Below are positions 1 to 13,000 of a DNA stretch of 64,000 nt, one piece after another. The translations under genes were made by a program, and so were the position numbers. The notes beneath the pieces were generated by a model, which searched no databases, was not told the origin of the DNA, and was given only the letters and a program-made list of their open reading frames with translations. Origin of the DNA: Bugulina stolonifera (taxonomy: Eukaryota > Bryozoa > Gymnolaemata > Cheilostomatida > Bugulidae); contig OW285188.1 in the NCBI GenBank assembly GCA_935421135.1, positions 3,772,733-3,836,732 on the forward strand. Reading direction: 5' to 3'. Position 1 is the first letter of the stretch; every line of letters starts with the position of its first letter.

Positions 1-1018
1 ATTTTAAAAATGATTTGACTTGTTGATTTGCAAGTCGACTTGGACCCAACTCTGTAATTCAGACGTCTCATTTAAGATTTATCTTATAGCAGAACAGCAG
101 TAAGTAAGACAAGAGAAAAAATTCATATAACTGATTATATTGTTTACAATTAAAACACTGAAGCAATGGTCTCAGCAGATTTTTCCATGTTTGTTTATTT
201 TTTTGGTAGCCGTTGAACACGTTGATACATGGTAGCCGTTGAACACGTTGATATATGGTAGGCGTTGAACACGTTGATATATGGTAGCCGTTGAACACCT
301 ATGATACATGGTAGCCGTTGAACACCTATGATACATGACAAAAAATTGTGTCATTACTGATTTCTCCACATGGCAGGTCATGACAAACTGCACTGCCAGA
401 CTATATTTTGACCCTCTGATTTATACCCATCGAATACTGACCAAACCATGCACCACTTCTGTCTCGTATGAGCCATGCCTCATCTGCCCTGCTAGGCGGT
501 CTAGTATGTCAATAAAATCTGAGTAATTCCACGTACTGTCTGGCCTGGTAGGGGATATGTGGGTATACCAGAAAAGTCTATCAGACAGACATCTGATAAT
601 GCTTCTGCCTGCTTATGAGATGTTGATAAAACCAACTGAAATTTTATTGTGTCTGGCTGGATAGCTGAGACGCATCCGTACAGCATACAGGTCAGAGTAC
701 AGGGAAGAAGAAAAAGTCATAACGAACTGATCAACCAAGAGGGGGCTAGGTAGTCGGGTGACTAGGTGACTGTGACAGTGCAGTATTATGCTGTCTATGT
801 TAGTACTGAATGTGTTAATACAGGTCATAACAGTACCGGAGAGGGTATTAGTAGGCATAGTAAATTGTGGTCCTGGTATATAGTACTACGATACCCGTAG
901 GTACCAGGTTAGCCTTGACCTAACTAATGCATTCAGCAACTAAGCCTACTAAATAGTGAAGAGTCACTGTATATGCTGATAAGGAAGGACCCAATGTATG
1001 CATTGTCTCTTATTGTAG
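1..1018 (+). other. Intronic DNA upstream of the first visible GMPPA exon
   Basis: No exon was found here. The bases just before 1019 end in a 3' splice site (TTATTGTAG), so this is the end of a GMPPA intron. The N-terminal residues expected before the split glycine (a short hydrophobic strand ending in a Gly-rich loop) are not encoded in any frame I could read, so the first coding exon should lie before base 1. The stretch holds a small minisatellite at 205-345 and otherwise nothing I recognise. Confidence 0.6.
205..345. repeat. Short minisatellite, about five units of 25-27 bp
   Basis: Units share the core GTAGCCGTTGAACAC followed by GTTGATA or CTATGATA and ATATG or ACATG. The last two units carry the CTATGATACATG variant, so two subtypes are arranged in blocks, as expected from recent local duplication. 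Confidence 0.85.
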
Positions 1019-4000
1019 GGACACGGTTCAGGCCTCTTTCTCTCGATGTGCCTAAACCACTGTTTCCTGTCGCAGGTCACCCTATGATATACCATCTGAT
1101 TGAAAGCTGCTCCAAGGTTTGTATAACATGTTTAAAATTGATGGTGGCTGATAGATATTGTATAAGAGTTTTAGATCAGAATGAGTTGTTTAAATGCTCT
1201 GCTCTCCTAAAAGCTATATCGTAGGTACACTCACAGGTGCAAGGGGATTGTACTTGTATACTATTTGAATACGATATTATGTATATTATGATTGTCTTCA
1301 AGCCCGTTACACACCTTGACCAAAAGGACTATTAGATAACATCGCGTTACTGTTAGATGAACCTGATCATTCCTAGTTGCCCATCAACCATACGTCGCTG
1401 TGTGGGTGACCTGTGCTACACATCTATTGACCAAGCTTTACCACTGCCTATTTTGATTGCGTAGTGCAGGCAGTACTATAGCCTATATTAGAAAATATAC
1501 AGTTTTCGTAGTTATGACTGTAGTGTGTATCATATAACTATAGGTAGTTATGACTGTAGTGTGTATCATATAACTATAGGTAGTTATGACTGTAGTGTGT
1601 ATCATATAACTATAGGTAGTTATGACTGTAGTGTGTATCATATAACTATAGGTAGTTATGACTGTAGTGTGTATCATATAACTATAGGTAGTTATGACTG
1701 TAGTGTGTATCATATAACTATAGGTAGTTATGACTGTAGTGTGTATCATATAACTATAGGTAGTTATGACTGTAGTGTGTATCATATAACTATAGGTAGT
1801 TATGACTGTAGTGTGTATCATATAACTATAGGTAGTTATGACTGTAGTGTGTATCATATAACTATAGGTAGTTATGACTGTAGTGTGTATCATATAACTA
1901 TAGGTAGTTATGACTGTAGTGTGTATCATATAACTATAGGTAGTTATGACTGTAGTGTGTATCCTATAACTATAGGTAGTTATGACTGTAGTGTGTATCA
2001 TATAACTATAGGTAGTTATGACTGTAGTGTGTATCCTATAACTATAGGTAGTTATGACTGTAGTGTGTATCATATAACTATAGGTAGTTATGACTGTAGT
2101 GTGTATCATATAACTATAGGTAGTTATGACTGTAGTGTGTATCATATAACTATAGGTAGTTATGACTGTAGTGTGTATCATATAACTATAGGTAGTTATG
2201 ACTGTAGTGTGTATCATATAACTATAGGTAGTTATGACTGTAGTGTGTATCCTACAACCATAGAATTACCTCCCCTAGAATGCTTACTTATCACGTGACC
2301 GCTCGCTCGCAAGGAGAAACCGGATAAAGGTTGTTTTCTCATTGTTTACATTAGCAACCATTATAATTTTATATAAGATGAAAAATATTTGGGAAGGGAT
2401 TTTAATACTTTCCCAGCTTTTATGACCAAATGTTTTTTGCAGAACATAAACTAGGTATGTTATTGTATTAAAAACAGACCATAAAATTTGTTTCAAAGCT
2501 TTATGACTGTAATATATTTGACCACTAATAGAGACCCTATTTCCATTGCTATAACCTATGTTTTATATATTATTATAGTGGATCTATTGCGCCCACCCAA
2601 CTTTTGTAGTTATGGTTTGTGATAAGAACTTGAACTAAGAATGTTGCTTTGTCATAAACTTTTCCCTAATGTTTCCAGCAGAGAATTGCCAGAATCATTG
2701 TCTCTCATCTAATAATTCAACCTGTATTATAATAAGGGCTCCTGTCTGATTCAACCTCCCTCACATACCCTGTCAAAACTTCCAGCTATGGTTTTGATTA
2801 ACAATGCTTTTACAATACAATGAAGGTCTACCATCAGTCTATTTAGTGGTTCTGTGGGATGGGTCCAGTAATTTTATGCTGTATCACATATATACTGTAT
2901 AATCCCACAATGATATACTATAATGTCTATAAATAATCTACTCATGCACAATTCAGGCTAATTCAGGCTAATTCAGGCTAACAAATAAATATTAATTTTA
3001 CATCACAATTTGTACACCTTTCCAACATTGGCCAGTGTGCATGTAGCCCACTGTACTAATATTTGCTAAATAATTTATTCATCTACATGTACAAGTGCAC
3101 CTACATGCAATCTGTGCCTGTATCACTAATCAGCTATAATTATAAGCTATACAGTGACACCCCTGTGTTATATAGCATAAGCTATCGTGGCACAACTTTA
3201 TCCTGTAGTGTCTTGCATGCTGGCATTCAACCTAAGGTGCCAAATGGTGGTTGTCAGCTGCCCCATTATTAGTTGACTGTTTTTACTCATTTATTAGGTA
3301 CATTTACCAATGTGTTATTCCTATGATTTTGTCTAGCAATGTAACAAAATATTGTGCTGACATTGTTAGCTCAAGCTCTTATCACAAACCATGGCAACAG
3401 AGTTGGGTGGACACAATAGATCCACTATAATATATATAAAACATAGGTTATAGCAATGGAAATAGAGTCTAATTAGTGGCCAAATTTATTACAGTCATAA
3501 AGCTTTTAAACAAATTTTATGGTCTGTTTTATATACATCAACATACCTAGTCTATGTTCTAAAAAAATATTTGGGCAAAAAAGCTGAGAAAGCATTGAAA
3601 TCCCCTTCCAAAAATTTTTCGTGGTATATATAATTATAATGGTTGCTAATGTAAACAATGAGAAAACTACCTTCATCCGTCTGTTCCACACTAGCGAACC
3701 TCTGGCTAATGAATTAATATTGCAGGGGCGTTTTTTGCTACTGGCGCCTGTGTCGCGCGACCCCCCTTTTCTATGCCCAAGAAAAATTATAATAACGCAT
3801 AATTATATCATAAAATGAGCAATAAATCAGAAAAATCGAATCATAACCATTAGTTGGCACGCATTCACCAATCTCTTAGCAATATATACACATAACTGTC
3901 CCGCAGTGAATAATAGTTGGGTTGCATTGCTAAGCAAGGGCAGCAATCACGGAGGTTAAGCTCTAGCCCCAACCTGATTTCCAAAGTATAGACTACGTAT

Positions 4001-7000
4001 AGGGTCAAGGTTAAAAGTAGTCGACCAGTTTTAAAATATCGCTAGTTGTCCAAACACATGTAAAATAGAATCAGGATGGAACCCAGAACAAAAAAGGCAA
4101 GACAAACTTCTCTTACCAAGTTTTTCAGGTGTGTAATAAAAGTTTAGTTTATTTGTTCAATTAACAAGTAGATAAAGATCTGTATTAATAGGAATCCAAA
4201 CTCTACAGTTGGAAAATTTTAGGAAAAAATATTTTTATTATTAATTCAATATTATTTATTGTATAATATTATCATATTTACATGTATATAATATCAATAT
4301 ATTATGCTTATACTATTAATTATAATTGTTGTATGCTGTTATATTGTCATTAAATTTTTTAACTAAAAAAATATCAATTTTTGATATTTTTAAAAGTTAT
4401 CATTGCAATAGTGATTTGTTTTTCAATTTGATACCAACTCAATTAACTGAGGTTAATTATGAATCAAAATGAAATGTAAAATATTATTTTATGTTTATCT
4501 TTTGTTCATATTCATATGTTGCATTACTCTACTGATATAAAAGTTTTATAGTAGCACATCACATAATATGAAAAATAATGGTTCAAAACTATTCTAAACT
4601 AATGAAATGCCATTCAAACATGAATATTGCTATGATGCTGGTCAAGAATCTAAATGCACAATCTTAAAAGCAACAGAATTATTGCATTTTGGTGAAGCAT
4701 TTCAATTGTTATTTGGTTTAATTTACTGTGACTTTAGTTGTGCTGTAGAATTGGGATATGATTTACAAGACGTATTCTAACTAATCTAGGATTTACTAGG
4801 TAACTTCAAATATATAAAAATTCTGTTTTTACAAGGCCACAGACTGGAACAGGAGTTGAATCAAAGTTATCGGCTCTTGATAACACAGAATCATGTGCAG
4901 GTGAAGCAGAGATGGTTGCTCTTGGTGGTGACAGTGGTACAGGTGAAGGAAACCAAGCACCAAGTTGTACAAACATAGGGTGAGAACTTAGTTCTAGTTC
5001 CTTTTTACAGTAGAAATGCTGTAAAATTTATTTTTAATTATACTACGTGTTAAATACATGCAAAATTTTGGATATATACCATATACATTTGTTACTAATT
5101 TTACTGCAACATGTTTATTCAAATCATTTGTTACAGCTCATCTTCACAGCAAGGTAAGTTGCATGAGAACAATTACTGTTGCATGTTGCATGTTATTTAT
5201 TTGCAATTCACTTGAAGTATTACTCCAGCCTTTACTTACTTAGTCTGTTGTATTAAAACTTCTTTTACACATTGTTTGTATGTTATGGCATGTAGTTTCC
5301 CAAGTACTCCCACTGCCACCTCTGCACAAGGCTGGTTAGTGTCAGTTAAACTATTCAATGTCTTGTATTGTATTGTAGCGCATGTTGTAGTAAATTTAAA
5401 TTTAGTTTAGTTTTCTAGAATTTTTATTTTATCTTGCTTATGTCTCGTTTTCTAGAGAGTGATAGCTCCGCTGTCCTGAAAGATATATGCCATATTGATA
5501 GCTCGATGAGTAGTGAGATGAAGTTCTCTTTAATATCTAAGCCACAATTTCCACCAGGGTTTGTTACCATATATTTATGTATTAGCTAGTTTTGTGCTAA
5601 AACCAAATTGATAGGTTGTTTGTGTGTTAAATGCGGTTCAGTAGATAAATCTACAATGTACGCTAAAGAATTACTTGTAGCTCCTTAGTGAAGCAGTCAG
5701 CAGTGTACCCATGATGGTTCAAATGGTGCCAATACTTGGTAAGCTGTACACATACACCGTATACATGTATAATGGTGGATTACTTTACTTGCATGATGCT
5801 AATAAAATATCCTGAGTGATTTACGTGTGATGCTGTAGGTTTGATTTTCCTGCTCGAGAGTTTCTTGAAAAGAAAAATGCCAATGGGAAGACAATGCGGA
5901 AGTGTTCTACAGATAAACTAAAGGCTTACCCTTTTCTGATGTACAGCATCATAAATGATGGTGTATACTGTCTAGCATGTCGACTATTTCCTGAAAAAGG
6001 CAACCGAGGCCCACAAGCCTCTGTGCTAGTTACCGAGCCATTTTATGACTGGAAACGTTTTCACAGCAAGCTTAAAGATCATGTTGGGATTCTGAACAGT
6101 GCTCATGCCAAGTGTATGGTAAGTTTAAATTCTATACTTATTGAAGGGTTCTTACTACATGTATGATTAGCAGAGAAATCATATAAAACATGTGTTCTGT
6201 TGCAATAAACATTGTGTTACAAATGCGTATGCCAAGCATTGCGTTAATATACATTATCATAGATGAGCATATCACACAAGAATAATTTCAAGCAAATTTA
6301 TTTGGGTTAGCTCTGTTGTAAACTATGCTTGAATAAACACATAAATATGTTGTATAATTATTTTAGACGCGGATGGAAGAATTTGTGAAAGTTTCTGTAG
6401 TTGCATATTGTTGTATGCTATGACTATGTCAACAAGATACATGCATCGGCTGTACCTCCAAAATCATAGTCCCCAATTTTAAAATTTTTCAGATTATTTG
6501 TCTGGTGCTGCAATTATGAACCTGTCTTTGCTCCACCTTAATTGATTTCATTGTATTCTTTTAATAGATAAAAGTGATGTCCGAAACTAGGTGGGTTGAA
6601 AGACACACAAATCTCACAGATTTACTTGGCATCTATCCTTATCTAATTAAGAGCCTGGAAGTTATGTGTGGCCCAGGATATGATGCTGACACTGTCACGG
6701 ATGCCAGGGGATTGCTGACCTACTTTACCAAAGCAGAGTCGTTGGTCGCTCTGGTTATTGCTGAACACATGCTAGGGTACACAAAGCAGCTTAGCATTAA
6801 ACTTCAAGGTTGGTATGCAAGTAAATCGTGCACTACACATACAGATATTCGTACTGCAGTCCTACAACAGTTTAGTAGATGTTTTTTTGCAACCTCTAGT
6901 TATTGTTCACAGGATCTACAAAAGATGTGGTTTCAGCATATAGGAATGTCGATGATGCCATAAGAGCTATCGATGTGGTACGTGATGACACCTCTCTCTT

Positions 7001-10000
7001 TGACTCCCTGTACACAAAGATTGAACAACTTTATGGAGGTGAACTAAGCAAGCCCCGTACAACAGGCAAGCAAACACTCCGTGCAAACTATGCTACAGAT
7101 TCTACTAAAGAGTACTATCGGTTGGCCTACTTCCTGCCATATGTTGAGCATCTGAGCACTGACCTAAAAGACCGGTTTCAACATAGCTCAACACTTATTA
7201 AAGGTAACATCTCACACTTCCATGCACATTTCCTCTATTTCACACCCTTTAAACATACTTAACTGTAAGTATACAGTATTGCCAAGGTATTCTCTTAGCC
7301 ATATCTTTGAGCTGCACTGAAGAGGTTCCAAACCCTGGAACAGTACAATGTATTACATGGACCTTTACTTATAGTCTGTGCAATTCTCGCTGTCTCTGGT
7401 AGCTTGAGAACTCTGGTTCAGTGTACATGTGTTTCACATCTTTCACATACACATTGCTGTGAGTACACAGTATTGCAATGTGTGCTCCCAGGGACAACTG
7501 TGAGCTGCATTGATGAGATGTAAAACATGAAACGGTATACTGTCTGCTGATTGAGGTAGATAAATGTAATATAACACACTTTTTGTTGTAGGTTTCTCTC
7601 TTGTACCAGCTGTGATGACATCAATGCCAATGGAACAGTTTTATGCAGATGCAATGAGCTATTTAGACAGCCACAGAGCAGACTTGCCATCAATTGATAC
7701 TATTCAACAAGAGCTGCACACATGGTATTCTAAATATTGTACATCTAAACAAGATACACATGTACCTGACTCACTCGCAGAATCGTACCAGCATGCAGAA
7801 AACAGTGTAAACTTCCCCAACGTTTCCTATCTGTTAAAAGTGATGTTAACCATGCCTGTCACTAGTGCTAGCAGTGAGAGAGCAAACTCTACACTTAAGT
7901 TTATTAAGACTAGGCTCCGATCTACCCTAAGCCAGACAGCATTGAATACGTTTGTTCTCGGATACAAGCATAAAGACATTTTACACTCTCTCAAAGGTGA
8001 AGCAATTGTGCAGTCTTTCATAAGGATGAAAAGAAGACGACTCCTTCTCCTTAACCCATTATCTGAATGATTGGTAAATGTGTACTAGAGTGTAATGCTG
8101 TAACCAGAAAGTTGTGATATGGACTTTCTATACTATACTATACCAGCCACACTTATTTGTTTAGTAGGTTGGCTTTACATATCATATTAGCAGGCTAATA
8201 TTGCCAATATAGTAGTTTTTAGTTTCCTTCTACTGTACTATTATAATTAACGGAACTTGAATTTTGTACTGGATATATATGCTAGTTGGTGATAAAAATA
8301 ATCTTAAATATACTGAATTTTAAATCATGTGTTATGAAGTTGCAGTAAACATGACATTCAAACAACCATGTGAAGTGTTCTAAAACCCTTCTCTTTTTGT
8401 GAGTTATGCTGAAAAAGCTCCAGCGTCCGGGGCAGCGTCCGTAAACATGACACTCAAACAACCATGTGAAGTGTTCTAAAACCCTTCTCTTTTTGTGAGT
8501 TATGCTGAAAAAGCTCCAGCGGCCGGGGCGCTGCCCCGGACCCCGCCAGGGGGCCTAGGCGGCCCCCTGGACCCCCGGCCTATGGAGACCCCAGTTTCAA
8601 AATTTGAAAAAATGCCCCTGTATTGTCACGTGACTACGAGTAAGCATTCTAGGGGAGGTAATTCTATGCCTATAACTATAGTGACTGTAGTGTGTATCAT
8701 ATAACTATAGGTAGTTATGACTGTAGTGTGTATCCTATAACTATAGGTAGTTATGACTGTAGTGTGTATCATATAACTATATGTAGTTATGACTGTAGTG
8801 TGTATCCTATAACTATAGGTAGTTATGACTGTAGTGTGTATCCTATAACTATAGGTAGTTATGATTGTAGCATGTATCATATAACTATAGGTAGTTATGA
8901 CTGTAGTGTGTATCATATAACTATAGGTAGTTATGACTGTAGTGTGTATCCTATAACTATAGGTAGTTATGACTGTAGTGTGTATCCTATAACTATAGGT
9001 AGTTATGACTGTAGTGTGTATCATATAACTATAGGTAGTTATGACTGTAGTGTGTATTCTATAACTATAGGTATTTATGACTGTAGTGTGTATCCTATAA
9101 CTATAGGTAGTTATGATTGTAACATGTATCATATAACTATAGGTAGTTATGACTGTAGTGTGTATTCTATAACTATAGGTAGTTATGACTGTAGTGTGTA
9201 TCCTATAACTATAGGTAGTTATGATTGTAGCATGTATCATATAACTATAGGTAGTTATGACTGTAGTGTGTATCATATAACTATATGTAGTTATGACTGT
9301 AGTGTGTATCCTATAACTATAGGTAGTTATGACTGTAGTGTGTATCATATAACTATAGGTAGTTATGACTGTAGTGTGTATCCTATAACTATAGGTAGTT
9401 ATGACTGTAGTGTGTATCATATAACTATATGTAGTTATGACTGTAGTGTGTATCCTATAACTATAGGTAGTTATGACTGTAGTGTGTATCCTATAACTAT
9501 AGGTAGTTATGACTGTAGTGTGTATCATATAACTATAGGTAGTTATGACTGTAGTGTGTATCCTATAACTATAGGTAGTTATGACTGTAGTGTGTATCCT
9601 ATAACTATAGGTAGTTATGACTGTAGTGTGTATCCTATAACTATAGGCTAATGAATTAATATTGTCATGTGACTACGAGTAAGCATTCTAGGGGAGGTAA
9701 TTCTATGCCTATAACTATAGGTAGTTATGACTGTAGTGTGTATCCTATAACTATAGGTAGTTATGACTGTAGTGTGTATCATATAACTATAGGTAGTTAT
9801 GACTGTAGTGTGTATCCTATAACTATAGGTAGTTATGACTGTAGTGTGTATCATATAACTATAGGTAGTTATGACTGTAGTGTGTATCCTATAACTATAG
9901 GTAGTTATGACTGTAGTGTGTATCATATAACTATAGGTAGTTATGACTGTAGTGTGTATCCTATAACTATAGGTAGTTATGACTGTAGTGTGTATCCTAT

Positions 10001-13000
10001 AACTATAGGTAGTTATGATTGTAGCATGTATCATATAACTATAGGTAGTTATGACTGTAGTGTGTATCATATAACTATAGGTAGTTATGACTGTAGTGTG
10101 TATCCTATAACTATAGGTAGTTATGACTGTAGTGTGTATCATATAACTATAGGTAGTTATGACTGTAGTGTGTATCCTATAACTATAGGTAGTTATGACT
10201 GTAGTGTGTATCATATAACTATAGGTAGTTATGACTGTAGTGTGTATCCTATAACTATAGGTAGTTATGACTGTAGTGTGTATCATATAACTATAGGTAG
10301 TTATGACTGTAGTGTGTATCATATAACTATAGGTAGTTATGACTGTAGTGTGTATCCTATAACTATAGGTAGTTATGACTGTAGTGTGTATCATATAACT
10401 ATAGGTAGTTATGACTGTAGTGTGTATCCTATAACTATAGGTAGTTATGACTGTAGTGTGTATCATATAACTATAGGTAGTTATGACTGTAGTGTGTATC
10501 CTATAACTATAGGTAGTTATGACTGTAGTGTGTATCCTATAACTATAGGTAGTTATGATTGTAGCATGTATCATATAACTATAGGTAGTTATGACTGTAG
10601 TGTGTATCATATAACTATATGTAGTTATGACTGTAGTGTGTATCATATAACTATAGGTAGTTATGACTGTAGTGTGTATCATATAACTATATGTAGTTAT
10701 GACTGTAGTGTGTATCACATAACTATAGGTAGTTATGACTGTAGTGTGTATCCTATAACTATAGGTAGTTATGACTGTAGTGTGTATCATATAACTATAG
10801 GTAGTTATGACTGTAGTGTGTATCCTATAACTATAGGTAGTTATGACTGTAGTGTGTATCACATAACTATAGGTAGTTATGACTGTAGTGTGTATCATAT
10901 AACTATAGGTAGTTATGACTGTAGTGTGTATCATATAACTATATGTAGTTATGACTGTAGTGTGTATCATATAACTATAGGTAGTTATGACTGTAGTGTG
11001 TATCATATAACTATATGTAGTTATGACTGTAGTGTGTATCATATAACTATAGGTAGTTATGACTGTAGTGTGTATCATATAACTATATGTAGTTATGACT
11101 GTAGTGTGTATCACATAACTATAGGTAGTTATGAGTGTAGTGTGTATCCTATAACTATAGGTAGTTATGACTGTAGTGTGTATCATATAACTATAGGTAG
11201 TTATGACTGTAGTGTGTATCCTATAACTATAGGTAGTTATGACTGTAGTGTGTATCACATAACTATAGGTAGTTATGACTGTAGTGTGTATCATATAACT
11301 ATAGGTAGTTATGACTGTAGTGTGTATCATATAACTATAGGTAGTTATGACTGTAGTGTGTATCATATAACTATATGTAGTTATGACTGTAGTGTGTATC
11401 ATATAACTATAGGTAGTTATGACTGTAGTGTGTATCATATAACTATAGGTAGTTATGACTGTAGTGTGTATCCTATAACTATAGGTAGTTATGACTGTAG
11501 TGTGTATCCTATAACTATAGGTAGTTATGATTGTAGCATGTATCATATAACTATAGGTAGTTATGACTGTAGTGTGTATCATATAACTATAGGTAGTTAT
11601 GACTGTAGTGTGTATCCTATAACTATAGGTAGTTATGACTGTAGTGTGTATCATATAACTATAGGTAGTTATGACTGTAGTGTGTATCCTATAACTATAG
11701 GTAGTTATGACTGTAGTGTGTATCATATAACTATAGGTAGTTATGACTGTAGTGTGTATCCTATAACTATAGGTAGTTATGACTGTAGTGTGTATCATAT
11801 AACTATAGGTAGTTATGACTGTAGTGTGTATCATATAACTATAGGTAGTTATGACTGTAGTGTGTATCATATAACTATAGGTAGTTATGACTGTAGTGTG
11901 TATCATATAACTATATGTAGTTATGACTGTAGTGTGTATCATATAACCAGTGGTCAAAGTCTAAGGAAAGAGGTGGGGGGTCTCTAGGGTAACAGAAATA
12001 ATTACTTGAGGGCACGAAGTGCCCAAACAGCGCGCCTTCTCGGAAATTGGAAACTTTATCAAAATTAGACCCCGAAATGGTGCAAAATCCAAGAACTACG
12101 GGTTAAAATATGGTCCAAGATCTTAAAGTAAATATGGTCCAATTAGTATTATCATTATTATAATAGTAATCTGCAGGGGGTCCATCAGTCTGGGAGACCC
12201 CCTGAAATTTATGGTGGGGGGACTGCGTCCCCCCACGACCCCCCCAACTTTGACCACTGCCTATAACTATAGGTAGTTATGACTGTAGTGTGTATCCTCT
12301 AACTATAGGTAGTTATGACTGTAGTGTGTATCCTATAACTATAGGTAGTTATGACTGTAGTGTGTATCCTATAACTATAGGTAGTTATGACTGTAGTGTG
12401 TATCATATAACTATATGTAGTTATGACTGTAGTGTGTATCATATAACTATAGGTAGTTATGACTGTAGTGTGTATCATATAACTATATGTAGTTATGACT
12501 GTAGTGTGTATCACATAACTATAGGTAGTTATGACTGTAGTGTGTATCCTATAACTATAGGTAGTTATGACTGTAGTGTGTATCCTATAACTATAGGTAG
12601 TTATGATTGTAGCATGTATCATATAACTATAGGTAGTTATGACTGTAGTGTGTATCCTATAACTATAGGTAGTTATGACTGTAGTGTGTATCATATAACT
12701 ATAGGTAGTTATGACTGTAGTGTGTATCATATAACTATAGGTAGTTATGACTGTAGTGTGTATCATATAACTATAGGTAGTTATGACTGTAGTGTGTATC
12801 ATATAACTATATGTAGTTATGACTGTAGTGTGTATCATATAACTATAGGTAGTTATGACTGTAGTGTGTATCATATAACTATAGGTAGTTATGACTGTAG
12901 TGTGTATCATATAACTATAGGTAGTTATGACTGTAGTGTGTATCACATAACTATAGGTAGTTATGACTGTAGTGTGTATCACATAACTATAGGTAGTTAT

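Larger units (their letters stand above)
3723..8620 (+). mobile_element. hAT-superfamily DNA transposon, about 4.9 kb
   Basis: The element starts CAGGGGCG and ends ATGCCCCTG, short hAT-type termini. It is flanked by a 5-bp direct repeat TATTG (3718-3722 and 8621-8625). The unoccupied version of this site survives at 9643-9708, where the flanks join with a single TATTG, which confirms the boundaries. Inside is a degraded transposase gene (4076-8070). The right subterminal region holds a 96-bp tandem duplication and a very GC-rich hairpin segment. The long stretches 3780-4070 and 8080-8340 hold no other gene. Confidence 0.85.
2259..8668. mobile_element. Foldback element with long inverted arms, inserted in the 36-bp array and split by a hAT element
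   Basis: The left terminus at 2259 (CATAGAATTACCTCCCCTAG) is the reverse complement of the right terminus ending at 8668. The inverted arms run roughly 2259-2645 on the left; on the right they are about 3361-3722 and, after the nested hAT, 8626-8668. Shared inside the arms are a CACGTGAC stretch, TTTTCTCATTGTTTACATTAGC-like sequence, and GTGGATCTATTG. Flanks are CCTACAAC and CCTATAAC, an 8-bp target duplication with one mismatch, fitting a hAT-like mechanism. The central spacer (about 2650-3360) has no ORF I can support, only a triplicated TTCAGGCTAA near 2950. Without the hAT insert the element is about 1.5 kb and looks non-autonomous. Confidence 0.8.

Noticed and set aside
973..1018. ATG at 973 as the GMPPA start
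   Set aside because: The bases before 1019 end in a 3' splice site, and the residues they would encode do not resemble the conserved GMPPA N-terminus.
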